Assembly (NCBI GenBank): GCA_027324025.1 | Contig: DAHVYW010000082.1 | Location: forward strand, 1-39,943 | Source of the DNA: JAJZQD01 sp021847735 | Lineage (GTDB): Bacteria; Bacillota; Thermincolia; Thermincolales; UBA2595 | Reading direction: 5' to 3' | Length of the DNA stretch: 39,943 bases | Part shown: one piece after another, positions 21,995 through 31,496 of the stretch | How positions within the stretch are numbered: the first letter of the stretch is position 1 | How the letters are laid out: every line of letters starts with the position of its first letter | Translations under genes and position numbers: made by a program | Notes under the pieces: model-generated | Told to the model about the DNA's origin: nothing | The model's input: only the letters and a program-made list of their open reading frames with translations | Databases searched by the model: none

Positions 21995-22798
21995 ATGGGA
22001 AAGCTTGACGGAAAAGTGGCCTTTATAACCGGGGCGGCCAGGGGCCAAGGACGGGCCGCGGCCCTGGCGATGGCCAGGGAAGGTGCGGATATAGCATGCT
22101 TGGACATCTGTCATAACCTGGATGGGGTTCTTTATGATCTGTCGACTAAGGAAGATATGGAAAAAACTTTAGCGGAAATAACAGCTCTGGGCAGGAAGGC
22201 CCTGGCTTTTTACGGTGATGTGCGTAATTATGCGGAAATCAAGACTGCTGTTGATGAGACTATCGGCGCTCTGGGCAAGATTGATATAATGGTTAATGAT
22301 GCCGGTATCGCCGGACTTGGCGCCGCTCATGAACTCCCGGAAGAAGAGTGGGATGTCATGCTGGATATTAACCTAAAGGGAGTCTGGCTGGGATGTAAAG
22401 CCGTTCTCCCGCATATGATCGGCAGGCAGAGCGGAAATATCATCAGTTACGCCTCTGTGGCCGGTGTAAAAGGGTTGCCTTTTGCCGTTCATTACAGCTG
22501 CGCCAAATGGGGTGTCATTGCGCTGACCAAAACACTGGCTCAGGAACTGGCGCCCTATAAAATCAGGGTTAACTGCATTGGCCCGGGTACCTGTGACACC
22601 GGGATGGTAGGGGGGCTGGCGGAAATCATGGGCGTAGACCATGCAGAAGCTGCCGATGAACTCAGTTCCGGGCATCTGATCAGTAAAATTATCCCGCCGG
22701 AAGCTACCGCTGCAGCTGCTTTGTGGCTGGCATCCGATGATTCCCAATATGTCACCGGCCACAATTTAATGGTAGACAGCGGATGGTCAGCCACCTAA
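21995..22798 (+). CDS. Mycofactocin-coupled SDR family oxidoreductase
   Basis: 267 residues. TGAARGQGRAAALAMA is the NAD(P)-binding Rossmann motif. NDAG, the catalytic Ser in SYASVAG and YSCAK (Tyr/Lys) complete the active site. The segment after the second strand, CLDICHNLDGVLYDLSTKED, is the extended insertion that marks the mycofactocin-associated SDR subfamily, whose members keep their nicotinamide bound and need mycofactocin to be re-oxidised. ATG 21995 has GAGGGGG upstream. It lies directly between mftA and mftB. The alcohol substrate is unknown. Confidence 0.93.
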   Translation: MGKLDGKVAFITGAARGQGRAAALAMAREGADIACLDICHNLDGVLYDLSTKEDMEKTLAEITALGRKALAFYGDVRNYAEIKTAVDETIGALGKIDIMVNDAGIAGLGAAHELPEEEWDVMLDINLKGVWLGCKAVLPHMIGRQSGNIISYASVAGVKGLPFAVHYSCAKWGVIALTKTLAQELAPYKIRVNCIGPGTCDTGMVGGLAEIMGVDHAEAADELSSGHLISKIIPPEATAAAALWLASDDSQYVTGHNLMVDSGWSAT

Positions 22799-22827
22799 AA
22801 AGAATTGACAGAAATGGGGATAAGGCT

Positions 22828-23160
22828 TTGAACTTGGACAGCCGTTACACGGTACAACCGGGAATAAAATACCGTTATGAACAATCCGGTGGGGTGATTT
22901 ACCGGCGCGTGGATGACAGTCTGCATTTTTTTAACTCCCAACTGGTTATTAATCTCCTGGAACTGGCCGAAAGAGGAACAGTGCGGGAAATAGCGGCAAA
23001 AATCAGTCAAGCTTCCTTGCGTGGGCGCGATGCGGAGGAATTTGTGTTAAAAATCCTGTACCTTCTTGAGGAGTTGAATTTAGTTCATGAATTGGAGCCT
23101 TCAAACAACCAGGCTGCGGGCCCCGATTTGCCTGACCTGGCAGATAACCGGCAAATGTAA
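22828..23160 (+). CDS. mftB: Mycofactocin leader-binding chaperone MftB
   Basis: 110 residues. A PqqD-like RiPP recognition element (about 1-85: YTVQPGIKYRYEQSGGVIYR, LHFFNSQLVINLLEL, FVLKILYLLEELNLV) that binds the MftA leader and presents it to MftC. TTG 22828 is preceded by GGGGATAAGG; the frame before it is only readthrough from the SDR. The C-terminal 25 residues, which overlap the start of mftC by 74 nt, look unstructured. Confidence 0.9.
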   Translation: MNLDSRYTVQPGIKYRYEQSGGVIYRRVDDSLHFFNSQLVINLLELAERGTVREIAAKISQASLRGRDAEEFVLKILYLLEELNLVHELEPSNNQAAGPDLPDLADNRQM

Positions 23161-24106
23161 TTTACGATGTGTGCACTGTCTGGCCGACAGTACCGATGAT
23201 TGCAGAGAAGAGCTTGATATGAGCCAGATAAGGAATTTCCTGGATGACCTGGCTAAAATGAAGGTTTTTTATATCAATATAGGAGGGGGTGAACCCCTTC
23301 TCCACCAAAACTTTTTTGAGATTATGGACTACGCGGTGCACAAAGACGTGTATGTCCAGTTCAGTACTAATGGAACTCTTATCAATAGTACTGTTGCGGC
23401 AGAGATTACCAAGAGAGGACTGCGGGTTCAGGTTAGTCTGGATGGCTGGCAGCCGTCGGTCAATAACCCCATTCGGGGAGTGGGAACTTTTCAAAAAGCG
23501 GTAGCAGCGATTCGCTTGCTCCGGGAGAAAAATGTAACTGTAGCAATTAACTGTGTGGTTACCGGAGCATCAATAGCCGGACTTGATGCAATGCTTCAGC
23601 TGGCAGTTTCATATGGGGCGAAACTAAGACTTTCAAGGTTGAGGCCGGCCGGGCGGGCTCTCAACCAATGGTGGGAATTGGTTCCCTCCCGTGAACAGTA
23701 CGTCCGGTTATACCAGTGGTTAATGCGGCACCCAGAGGTTAATACCGGGGATTCCTTCTTTTTTCTCTCTTCTTTGGGAGAGCTACTGCCTGGATTAAGT
23801 TTCTGCGGAGCCGGCAAACTGACCTGTTCAGTCGACCCGCAAGGTTTTGTCTACCCCTGCCCTTTTATGATGGACCCCGCCACGGTTATCGGCAATGTCA
23901 AAACGAAACCCTTGTCAGAGCTTTGGGTGGAGGCTGAATTATTTAGCCGGATGCGGACTGAGGAACCCAGAGCCTGTGTGGGATGTCACAGCTACAGCAA
24001 ATGTCGCGGCGGGTGTCGGGGCGCATCATATCTGGTTTACGGAAACTGGAATATGCCCGATCCTGAATGTGTAAGGGGGGAAGTTAATGACAAAATCTCA
24101 ATATAA
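23087..24106 (+). CDS. mftC: Mycofactocin radical SAM maturase MftC
   Basis: 339 residues. The radical SAM motif CNLRCVHC (Cys 24, 28 and 31) is preceded by RLRAPICLTWQITGK, typical of MftC. NIGGGEPLLH and FSTNGTLI follow. The C-terminal SPASM domain has FCGAGKLTCSVDPQGFVYPC and CVGCHSYSKCRGGCRG, enough for two auxiliary 4Fe-4S clusters. The enzyme oxidatively decarboxylates the MftA terminal Tyr and then forms the Val-Tyr bond. ATG 23087 has GAGGAG upstream. Its end overlaps the next gene by 20 nt. Confidence 0.95.
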   Translation: MNWSLQTTRLRAPICLTWQITGKCNLRCVHCLADSTDDCREELDMSQIRNFLDDLAKMKVFYINIGGGEPLLHQNFFEIMDYAVHKDVYVQFSTNGTLINSTVAAEITKRGLRVQVSLDGWQPSVNNPIRGVGTFQKAVAAIRLLREKNVTVAINCVVTGASIAGLDAMLQLAVSYGAKLRLSRLRPAGRALNQWWELVPSREQYVRLYQWLMRHPEVNTGDSFFFLSSLGELLPGLSFCGAGKLTCSVDPQGFVYPCPFMMDPATVIGNVKTKPLSELWVEAELFSRMRTEEPRACVGCHSYSKCRGGCRGASYLVYGNWNMPDPECVRGEVNDKISI

Positions 24107-26036
24107 ACAACTCTTATCCCATATAACTGTCGGGGCTTTCGAATTGCGGAACCGGATAGTTTTTGGCGCTCATCCAACTAATTTTGCCAGGGAGAATGTA
24201 CTTACCGAACAGCATGCAGCATATTATCGCGAAAGGGCCAAAGGCGGGGTCGGGATGATCGTTTTGGAAGAACAGCTTGTTCACCCGTCTGACTTGCCAT
24301 ATGAGAAAGCACCGTTTGGATATATCAGTGCCGCAATACCCGGATATCGCCTGGTCAGCCAGGGTGTTCACAAGTATGGGACAGTGGTGGTTGCGCAGCT
24401 TAACCATAGCGGAATGCAGTCCGAGGGCAGTACCTCTATGCGGGAGCTGTGGGCATCCAGTGCTGTCCCTGATGTTGTATCCCGGGAAGTGCCAAAGGCG
24501 ATGGAGGAAAATGATATCCGGGAAATAGTTGACGGGTATGCCAAAGCGGCTGTTCATACAGCTGGAGGAGGGTTGGACGGGATTGAAATAAATGCGGCCC
24601 AATTCTCTCTGGTCAGGCAATTCATGTCACCTCTGACAAACCAACGCGGGGACCTTTACGGTGGGGACCTGACAAACCGCCTGCGTTTTTGTAAGGAAAT
24701 ACTGCAGGCAGTCAGAAAGGTGCTGGGCAAAGACAAACTGGTGGGAATCAGGCTCTGCGGAGATGAATATGCGCCCTGGGGCGGTCTTACTCCGGAGGAT
24801 GCCGTGGTAATCGCTCAGGAACTGGAAAAGTTGAATGTCCTTGACTATATCACCCTGGCGATGGGCAGCCTTTTTTCACTGCATCTTTCCTGGGCCACCT
24901 ATTACAGCGAACCGGGCCTGGCAGTGGATGTTGCCGCTAAGGTAAGACAGGCCGTGAAACTCCCGGTGTTTGCCGAAGGGCGGATTCACCGCCCGGAATA
25001 TGCGGCTAGGATTATCAACGAAGGACAGGTAGACGGGGTTTATATGAACCGGGCGCTGATATGTGACCCGGAACTTCCGGTAAAACTGGCGCGTAACGAG
25101 GACAGCAGGATTAGGGAATGTTTGGCCTGTAACCAGGGCTGCCAGGTTCGCCGCAGTATGGGAAAACCCCTTTCATGTATTATCAACCCGATGGTGGGAG
25201 TGGAGGCAAGGGAAGAGAAACATAAGGCAAACCGCATTGCTGCACCCAAAGATGTGCTGGTAATAGGCGGCGGTCCGGCGGGAATTGAAACTGCAAAGAC
25301 TGCGGCTATTCGCGGTCATCGGGTTACCCTGTGGGAGTCCCAGTCCGATTTAGGCGGGGCAATGTCTGCCAGTGCTTCCATCGGCGAAGTATCAAGAGTG
25401 CTGGAGGGATGGAAACGGGAACTGGCAGTCTGCGGGGTCAAGGTAGTTACCGGGAAGCGCGGCAAAACCGAGGACATACTGGCTATACAACCTGACACCC
25501 TGGTAGTGGCAACGGGTGCAAAAACCATGGACTCCGGTATCCCCGTGAAGGGATGCAAGAAAATGTCAGCCAAAAAGGTTATAAGCAATCCGGTTGACAG
25601 TGACAAAAAAGTTCTTTTCTGGGATGTAATTGGTGATCGGCTGATGGCCAGGGCCGTGGAAAAGCTGCTTTCAGCCGGTAACAAAATATATCTGGTTACC
25701 CCGGATTGGTTTGCCGGGAGTAAACTGGCCGACACTATGGAACTATCCTCATGGAACCAGCGATTGATGTCAGGACCGGCAGAGATTTTCACCATTTCTG
25801 TGTTGAGGGAAATTGACGGGGATCAAGCATTAATCGAAAACAAGTTTAGCGGCAAACCCCTAACCCTGACCGGCATTGAGTTGTTTGTCTTCAACGCCTG
25901 GCCTAAGCCTGATGAAGGTCTGTACCTGTCCTTAAAAGACCGGGTCAAAGAAATTTACCGGGTAGGCGACTGTTTGGCACCTGCAGGAATAGGGCCTGCA
26001 GTTAAGCAGGGGTATATGGTTGGTAAAAGTATTTAG
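24087..26036 (+). CDS. Mycofactocin-system FadH/OYE family oxidoreductase, first copy
   Basis: 649 residues. The N-terminal old-yellow-enzyme TIM barrel (about 1-335) binds FMN, with QLNHSGMQ, GGLDGIEINAAQFSLVRQFM and RLRFCKEILQAVR. The 4Fe-4S motif is IRECLACNQGCQVRRSMGKP with Cys at the end of the block. Then come a FAD domain, VIGGGPAGIETAKTA, and a second dinucleotide domain ending ATGAKTMDSG and RVGDCLAPAGIGPAVKQG. The build is that of 2,4-dienoyl-CoA reductase. Such proteins are named as mycofactocin partners by co-occurrence. The usual OYE His pair reads N-A here (EINAAQF), so chemistry may differ. It may carry electrons from mycofactocin to the ETF genes. Confidence 0.9.
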   Translation: MTKSQYKQLLSHITVGAFELRNRIVFGAHPTNFARENVLTEQHAAYYRERAKGGVGMIVLEEQLVHPSDLPYEKAPFGYISAAIPGYRLVSQGVHKYGTVVVAQLNHSGMQSEGSTSMRELWASSAVPDVVSREVPKAMEENDIREIVDGYAKAAVHTAGGGLDGIEINAAQFSLVRQFMSPLTNQRGDLYGGDLTNRLRFCKEILQAVRKVLGKDKLVGIRLCGDEYAPWGGLTPEDAVVIAQELEKLNVLDYITLAMGSLFSLHLSWATYYSEPGLAVDVAAKVRQAVKLPVFAEGRIHRPEYAARIINEGQVDGVYMNRALICDPELPVKLARNEDSRIRECLACNQGCQVRRSMGKPLSCIINPMVGVEAREEKHKANRIAAPKDVLVIGGGPAGIETAKTAAIRGHRVTLWESQSDLGGAMSASASIGEVSRVLEGWKRELAVCGVKVVTGKRGKTEDILAIQPDTLVVATGAKTMDSGIPVKGCKKMSAKKVISNPVDSDKKVLFWDVIGDRLMARAVEKLLSAGNKIYLVTPDWFAGSKLADTMELSSWNQRLMSGPAEIFTISVLREIDGDQALIENKFSGKPLTLTGIELFVFNAWPKPDEGLYLSLKDRVKEIYRVGDCLAPAGIGPAVKQGYMVGKSI

Positions 26037-26052
26037 CAAAGGAGTGGAGGAA

Positions 26053-28008
26053 TTGAATGCGGAATTCCCAAATCTTTTCTCCCCGGTGCGTATCGGACCG
26101 GTAACAATCAAGAACAGGATTGTGTTCCCGGCCCATCTCACCAATTACGCCGAAAACCACCTTCCTTCGCCTCGCCACGCATACTACTACGGGGAAAGAG
26201 CCCGGGGAGGAACTGGATTAATAATTACTGAGGAACAGTCGGTTCATCAGACCGACCTGGCTTACGAAAAGCTGATTGACGCCTTTGATCCCAGAGTAAT
26301 TCCGGGGTACCGGAAAATAACCTACGAGGTTCATCGTCATGGCGGGAAAATATTTGCGCAACTCAATCACAATGGACAGCAGGCATCCAGTGCTTATTCC
26401 AGGATACCGATATGGGGCCCGTCCAGCATCCCTGACCCGCTGTTTAGGGAAATTCCAAAAGCCATGGAGAAAGAAGACATTCGGGAAGTTATCAGGGGGT
26501 TTGCCCTGGTAGCCGAACATGCCATGAAGGGTGGGTTTGACGGGTGCGAAGTGCAAAGTTCACATGCTTCGTTACTGCGGCAGTTTATGTCCCCGCTAAC
26601 CAATGAGCGTGTTGATGAATACGGCGGCAGTTTTGAAAACAGGCTGCGTTTTACGGTGGAGGTAATGAGCGCCCTGCGCAGGGTCACCGGCAGGCATGTG
26701 GCGCTGGGGATAAGGCTCAGCGGCGATGAACTGGTGGACGGCGGTCTGACCCTGGCAGACATGAAAAAAGTGGCTGCATACCTTTGTGAGTTAAAACTGG
26801 TTGACTTCATTAACACCAGTATTGCGAATTTTTCCAATTTATATATGGTTGAAGGATCAATGCATGTGCCGCTAGGTTATGGTACCTTCATTTCGGCCGG
26901 GCTAAAGGAAGTTGCCAATGTTCCGGTTTTTGCAGCCGGCCGGATTAATGCGCCGGCACAGGCGGAACGGATCCTGGCAGCCGGCCAGGCGGATCTGGTT
27001 TGCATCGCCAGGGGGCAGATTTGTGATGCCGAGTTTGCCAAAAAAGCCATGGAGGGGCGCCATGAGGAGATCAGGCAGTGTATAGCCTGCAACCAGTGCT
27101 GCGCTGCCAGAACCGGTCTCAACAGGGATCTGGGCTGCTTGCAGAACCCGGCTTCCGGCAGAGAAGAAATATTTGGCTATCATACGGTCGCCAGGCCGGC
27201 CAAAAGCAAAAAGATAATGGTTATCGGAGGAGGACCCGCGGGGCTGGAAGCAGCCAAAGAGGCTGCCCGCAGGGGGCACAGGGTTACCCTCTGTGAACGG
27301 GAAAACCACTTGGGTGGACAGATAAATTTATTAACCAAAGTGCCTAATCGTGAGGAATTTTCTGATGTCATCCGCAACCAGACCATCGAAATGAAAGATT
27401 TTCCGGTGGACATCCGGCTGGGAACAGAGGCAACACCGGAGCTGGTGCAAAAGGAGAGACCGGATGCGGTTATTGTGGCGACCGGTTCCGAAGCCGGCCC
27501 CTGTTACATCCAGGGGGCCGACCAGCCGCATGTGATGACTTTTTACGAAGTCCTATTGGGACGGGAAGTACCCGGAGACAAAGTGCTGATTATTGATGAC
27601 ATTGGTTTTCACCAGGCAAGCAGTACGGCTGAATATCTAAGCTACCTGAACAAGAAAGTGTTTATCCTCACTGCCGGTCTGTACGCTGCGCCGGACCTGA
27701 TGACGACAATGGATATCCAGTTGTGGTACAGGCGGGCGCTGGACCAGGAGATAGAGATGATTACCAATAGTATTGTCAGGTCTATCGATAAAACCTCGGT
27801 GACCATCTTCAATCACTATAACGGCCAGGATACAGTGTTGGAGGGGATTACTGCCGTTGTCCTGGTAGGTAACCCCAAATCAAGGGAGGAACTCTATCAC
27901 CAAATCAAGGGGATGGCGCCGGAAATATATCGTATCGGCGACTCTCTCGCTCCCCGCAAGATTGAACATGCAATCATGGATGGATTCAAAACAGGGCGGA
28001 GTATATAA
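26053..28008 (+). CDS. Mycofactocin-system FadH/OYE family oxidoreductase, second copy
   Basis: 651 residues with the same domain order as its neighbour and clearly a tandem paralogue. Motifs are FAQLNHNGQQASS, GGFDGCEVQSSHASLLRQFM, the cluster motif IRQCIACNQCCAARTGL with a later GCLQNP, and VIGGGPAGLEAAKEAARRGH. ATGSEAGP follows, then RIGDSLAPRKIEHAI. The barrel has SSH where the first copy has NAA. The start is uncertain: TTG 26053, with GGAGTGGAGG directly upstream, gives the family-like N-terminus MNAEFPNLFSPVRIGPV, and GTG 26044 is the alternative. It is separated from the first copy by 16 nt. Confidence 0.9.
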   Translation: MNAEFPNLFSPVRIGPVTIKNRIVFPAHLTNYAENHLPSPRHAYYYGERARGGTGLIITEEQSVHQTDLAYEKLIDAFDPRVIPGYRKITYEVHRHGGKIFAQLNHNGQQASSAYSRIPIWGPSSIPDPLFREIPKAMEKEDIREVIRGFALVAEHAMKGGFDGCEVQSSHASLLRQFMSPLTNERVDEYGGSFENRLRFTVEVMSALRRVTGRHVALGIRLSGDELVDGGLTLADMKKVAAYLCELKLVDFINTSIANFSNLYMVEGSMHVPLGYGTFISAGLKEVANVPVFAAGRINAPAQAERILAAGQADLVCIARGQICDAEFAKKAMEGRHEEIRQCIACNQCCAARTGLNRDLGCLQNPASGREEIFGYHTVARPAKSKKIMVIGGGPAGLEAAKEAARRGHRVTLCERENHLGGQINLLTKVPNREEFSDVIRNQTIEMKDFPVDIRLGTEATPELVQKERPDAVIVATGSEAGPCYIQGADQPHVMTFYEVLLGREVPGDKVLIIDDIGFHQASSTAEYLSYLNKKVFILTAGLYAAPDLMTTMDIQLWYRRALDQEIEMITNSIVRSIDKTSVTIFNHYNGQDTVLEGITAVVLVGNPKSREELYHQIKGMAPEIYRIGDSLAPRKIEHAIMDGFKTGRSI

Positions 28009-28025
28009 AGGGGGGAGAAATTCCA

Positions 28026-29015
28026 GTGCAAAATTGTTTGATTATACTCCAGCATAACGGGGAAGCCATTGAAGAATCGTCACAGCGACTGTGTGCAAAC
28101 CTCTGGAGGTCAGTTGTGCAGGCAGGCAGTAAGGTCGATTCGGTTGTTTTTGGCGACTGCCCGGCAGACGTTTTAAAACCCCTGGGAAGATATGACATTA
28201 AGACGGTTCATCAGATTACCGGCACTCCTGACGACTTTTATTCCCCCGAAGTACGGGTAAGCAAATTAATTGAGCTGATATCTTCCGGCGGTTATACTTC
28301 CGTGATCATGCCTGGTACTTTGCAGGGCCGGGAAATGGCGCCTGTGCTGGCTGCCAGACTGGATGCGGGGCTGGTTTCCGATTGCGTGGGGTTTAGCCGG
28401 CGGGCCGGAAGAACGGAAGCTGTTATTAACATTTATGGCGGGCAATATCAGATGGTGTGCGAACTCTCGGGATACTACAATGTACTGTTGATGGCTGACA
28501 TCAACTATGGTGTACTGGAACTGCCCGAAACGGGTGAAGTGTCGATAAACACAGTACCAGTTGCCAAACGCACAGGTGAACCTGCCCTGCGATTGCTGGA
28601 AACCTTCCGCTTACCTGCGACTGAATTGGAGATTGGTGAAGCTGACATCGTGGTCGGTATAGGCCGCGGGATTGAGACCGGGGAAGACTACAGGATGATG
28701 CAGGAGCTGGGTGGAGCAATCGGAGCACCCATCGGGGGAACGAGGCCTGCTGTTGACGCAGGGTGGATTCCCTTTGAGAAGCAAATCGGTCAGACAGGTC
28801 GGATCATTGCTCCGGAGTTGTATGTGGCGGCCGGAATTTCCGGGGCGGTTCAGCATATCACCGGTGTTGAAAAAGCCAAAATTGTTGCTATCAACAATGA
28901 CCCCCAGGCACCGATACTGAGATTGGCCGACCTTGGAGTAATAGGCGATTTTAGGATCATAGTACCTTTGTTAGTCCGTAAACTCCAGGCGCTTGGAAAG
29001 GAGGGCCGCCAGTGA
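28026..29015 (+). CDS. etfA: Electron transfer flavoprotein alpha subunit (FixB-like)
   Basis: 329 residues. The C-terminal FAD-binding signature is LYVAAGISGAVQHITGVEKA and then IVAINNDPQAPI. GRGIETGEDYRMMQELGGAI and PIGGTRPAVDAGW precede it. With FixA/EtfB it takes electrons from the dehydrogenases. GTG 28026 is preceded by AAGGGGGGAG. fixC begins before its stop (4-nt ATGA-type overlap, GTGA). The unusual order etfA-fixC-fixX-etfB suggests a dedicated set, not the fatty acid ETF. Confidence 0.94.
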   Translation: MQNCLIILQHNGEAIEESSQRLCANLWRSVVQAGSKVDSVVFGDCPADVLKPLGRYDIKTVHQITGTPDDFYSPEVRVSKLIELISSGGYTSVIMPGTLQGREMAPVLAARLDAGLVSDCVGFSRRAGRTEAVINIYGGQYQMVCELSGYYNVLLMADINYGVLELPETGEVSINTVPVAKRTGEPALRLLETFRLPATELEIGEADIVVGIGRGIETGEDYRMMQELGGAIGAPIGGTRPAVDAGWIPFEKQIGQTGRIIAPELYVAAGISGAVQHITGVEKAKIVAINNDPQAPILRLADLGVIGDFRIIVPLLVRKLQALGKEGRQ

Positions 29016-30316
29016 ACAGCAACAATTTTGACGTGATTGTGGTCGGTGCAGGTCCGGCAGGGATAACCGCCGCCCTGCTGTTAGCCCGTAAAGGCTTAAA
29101 AGTGACCCTCCTGGAGCGGGGTGAATTTCCGGGTTCCAAAAACATGTTTGGCGGGGCGGTTTTCGGTAGGGTACTTCATGACATCATTCCGGAGTACTGG
29201 ACCAAAGCGCCTTTTGAAAGGTTCATCAGTCGCAAAATGATTACCATGCTGGCTGAAGATTCTGCAGTCTCCCTTGATTTTCACAGTGCGGCCTTCAAAA
29301 AACCACCTTACAACGGGTTTGTGGTGCAGAGAACCTCTTTTGACAGGTGGTATGCCCAGGAAGCTGTGAAAGCCGGCGCGGTGCTGCTGACACAGACCGT
29401 GGCAGACGACATTATCCGGGAGGGCAGCCAGGTAGTGGGCGTGATGGCCCGCCGGCCGCAAGGTGAACTAAGGGCCAAGGTTGTGATTGCTGCTGACGGG
29501 GCTGTGTCACTACTGGCAAAAAAAGCAGGACTGCGCAGGGAGTTTACCCCTAACCAGTTCTCTTTGGGAGTTAAAGAGGTGGTCCAATTACCTGCCGGCG
29601 CATTAGAGGAACGTCTCGGTTTGACCGGGGACGAAGGGATGTCCAATGAATTCTTGGGGCGAATGGGCGGCGGCCTGCACGGAGGAGCTTTTATTTACAC
29701 TAACAGGGATTGCCTGTCTTTAGGGGTAGTAGCTCAGGCCCATTCGCTGAAAGCGAGAAAAGCCACTATTTATGATGCGTTAGATCAATTCAAGCGCCAC
29801 CCTGCCGTCGCTCCTCTGTTAGAGGGCGGCCGGTTCCTTGAATATTCGGCACACCTGATCCCGGAAGCGGGTATCAACATGGTTCCCCAGCTGTTTACCG
29901 GGGGAATGATGGTTGCTGGGGATGCGGCCGGCCTTGTTCTGGCCGGTGGGGTTTTCCTGGAAGGCGTAAACTTTGCCATTGCTGCCGGTAAGGCAGCCGC
30001 CGAAACAGCCATCCAGGCCTTTGAAAAGGGCAGTTTTGACCAGGCAGCCATGGCGGAATATGAGGTCAGGCTTAAAGAAAGTTTTGTGCTTCAGGACATC
30101 GACAGGTTTAAGACCGCGATTCCCATGCTGCTGAATGAAAGACTGTACGAAGTTTACCCATCCTTTGTGTGCCGGACCTTGGAAAACTGGTTTATGGTAG
30201 ACGGCACCGGCCATCCCAAACTGGCCGGCATGGTTAAACGCCTGTTGGGTGAGGATATGGGTCTCTGGCAGATGACTAAGGACGGGTACCAATTTGGGAG
30301 GGCAATGCTATGGTAG
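29012..30316 (+). CDS. fixC: FixC-like flavoprotein:quinone oxidoreductase
   Basis: 434 residues of the FixC/ETF-QO family. The FAD motif is DVIVVGAGPAGITAALLLAR (residues about 7-26). LLERGEFPGSKNMFGG is the second family block. GLVLAGGVFLEGVNFAIAAG and the Rossmann-associated MVAGDAAG lie near 290-320. Such proteins pass electrons from ETF to the quinone pool, with FixX as the Fe-S partner. It starts with GTG 29012 in overlap with etfA. Its end overlaps fixX. Confidence 0.93.
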   Translation: MNSNNFDVIVVGAGPAGITAALLLARKGLKVTLLERGEFPGSKNMFGGAVFGRVLHDIIPEYWTKAPFERFISRKMITMLAEDSAVSLDFHSAAFKKPPYNGFVVQRTSFDRWYAQEAVKAGAVLLTQTVADDIIREGSQVVGVMARRPQGELRAKVVIAADGAVSLLAKKAGLRREFTPNQFSLGVKEVVQLPAGALEERLGLTGDEGMSNEFLGRMGGGLHGGAFIYTNRDCLSLGVVAQAHSLKARKATIYDALDQFKRHPAVAPLLEGGRFLEYSAHLIPEAGINMVPQLFTGGMMVAGDAAGLVLAGGVFLEGVNFAIAAGKAAAETAIQAFEKGSFDQAAMAEYEVRLKESFVLQDIDRFKTAIPMLLNERLYEVYPSFVCRTLENWFMVDGTGHPKLAGMVKRLLGEDMGLWQMTKDGYQFGRAMLW

Positions 30317-30585
30317 ATATTTCCCAACGCTTAAAATTCAGCCGTTACAGGTTGGACAGGCAAGCACATATCGAAGTGGATTATGTGAAATGCCGCAGGT
30401 GCACGCATCGTGCCTGCCTTACAGCCTGCCCGGCCCAATGTTACTTAGCCCATGCCGAAAATGGGGTGCTCTTTAATTACGAAGGCTGTCTCGAATGCGG
30501 TACCTGTTACGTGATCTGTGACCTGGGCGCCTTAAAGTGGAATTACCCCAAGGGGGGATGTGGCGTCAATTATCGGTTCGCATAA
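30310..30585 (+). CDS. fixX: FixX-like ferredoxin
   Basis: 91 residues. CRRCTHRACLTACPAQCY and YEGCLECGTCYVICDLGALK match the FixX pattern, in which the second motif holds a full 4Fe-4S site and the first is partly altered. It ends NYPKGGCGVNYRFA, the usual FixX tail. ATG 30310 lies inside the fixC 3' end. It forms the Fe-S part of the ETF:quinone branch. Confidence 0.93.
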   Translation: MVDISQRLKFSRYRLDRQAHIEVDYVKCRRCTHRACLTACPAQCYLAHAENGVLFNYEGCLECGTCYVICDLGALKWNYPKGGCGVNYRFA

Positions 30586-30614
30586 TAAAATTCCCGGAAA
30601 GAAGGTTGAGAAAG

Positions 30615-31496
30615 CTGAACATTGCAGTCTTAATCAGGTCCGTGGTGGATAGCCGGGTGCCCCTGCCGCCGGATGTCTATGGCGAAAAACCACTGCCGGA
30701 AGGAATGATAAGCATTGTAAATCCTGCCGATTGGTTTGCCCTTGAATGTGCTTTAAATCTTAGGAACCAAATGAACCGGAGCCAGATAGTGGCAATTGCC
30801 CTGGGGGGCGAAGAGGCAGAGGAATCCCTGCGTTGGTGTCTGGCGGCAGGGGCAGAGCGGGCTTTGAGGATTTGGGACCGGTCCCTGGTTGAGGCGGACC
30901 AGTTGGGCCGGGGCAAGGCTGTTGCGGCGGTCTTGACCAGGTCGAAGCCGGACCTGATTCTCTGTGGTGACGGGTGCTTGGACCAGATTAACAGTTTATT
31001 ACCCGGTGTGGCCGCTTCGGCAGCGGGCCTGTCCTACGTGCCCGGGGTTGCCCGGATTGAAAAAGTGGAACATGGAATGGCTGTTGTAGTCAGGAAACTG
31101 GAGAAGGGGAAACGGGAACGGGTAATGGTAAAGCTGCCGGCGTTGATTGCGATAGAAGAAGCAGGTGGAGTGCCGTCCTGTGACGCTGACCTCCCCGGTT
31201 TAATAGCGGCTTTTACACAGCCGATGCCGTGTAAAGGTCTATCATGTTTGGGCCTGTCCCCGGAACGGGCCGGAAGCCGGGGCGCTAAGGTTAACAATGT
31301 CATGACCCGGGTTTCCAGACCTATCACTGCACGACCCGTCACACCTGACCACCGGCTGCCGGCCGAACAGCGTTTGAGAAAAATTCTGGCCGGAGGCGTA
31401 GTCAGAAAACAAGGGGAGGTAATTACAGGCACGCCGGAACAACTGGCAGACAGAATAATTGAATTTTTCCGCAGTGAACCTGTAGTGATGTTATGA
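30615..31496 (+). CDS. etfB: Electron transfer flavoprotein beta subunit (FixA-like)
   Basis: About 293 residues. The N-terminus NIAVLIRSVVDSRVPLP, the block NPADWFALECALNLR, QIVAIALGG and ERVMVKLPALIAIEEAGGVP resemble EtfB/FixA. The usual ETF beta signature around residues 160-190 is only partly kept, so it may be a diverged member. The start is uncertain: CTG 30615 lies 9 nt after GAAGG and yields the expected N-terminus; TTG 30606 is too close to that site; the open frame further upstream overlaps fixX. It pairs with etfA three genes upstream. Its stop overlaps mftF. Confidence 0.85.
   Translation: MNIAVLIRSVVDSRVPLPPDVYGEKPLPEGMISIVNPADWFALECALNLRNQMNRSQIVAIALGGEEAEESLRWCLAAGAERALRIWDRSLVEADQLGRGKAVAAVLTRSKPDLILCGDGCLDQINSLLPGVAASAAGLSYVPGVARIEKVEHGMAVVVRKLEKGKRERVMVKLPALIAIEEAGGVPSCDADLPGLIAAFTQPMPCKGLSCLGLSPERAGSRGAKVNNVMTRVSRPITARPVTPDHRLPAEQRLRKILAGGVVRKQGEVITGTPEQLADRIIEFFRSEPVVML

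Noticed and set aside
24087..28008. One of the two OYE genes as MftD
   Set aside because: Both have the dienoyl-CoA reductase build (barrel, 4Fe-4S, FAD domains) and about 650 residues; MftD is a roughly 400-residue lactate-dehydrogenase-type flavoprotein.
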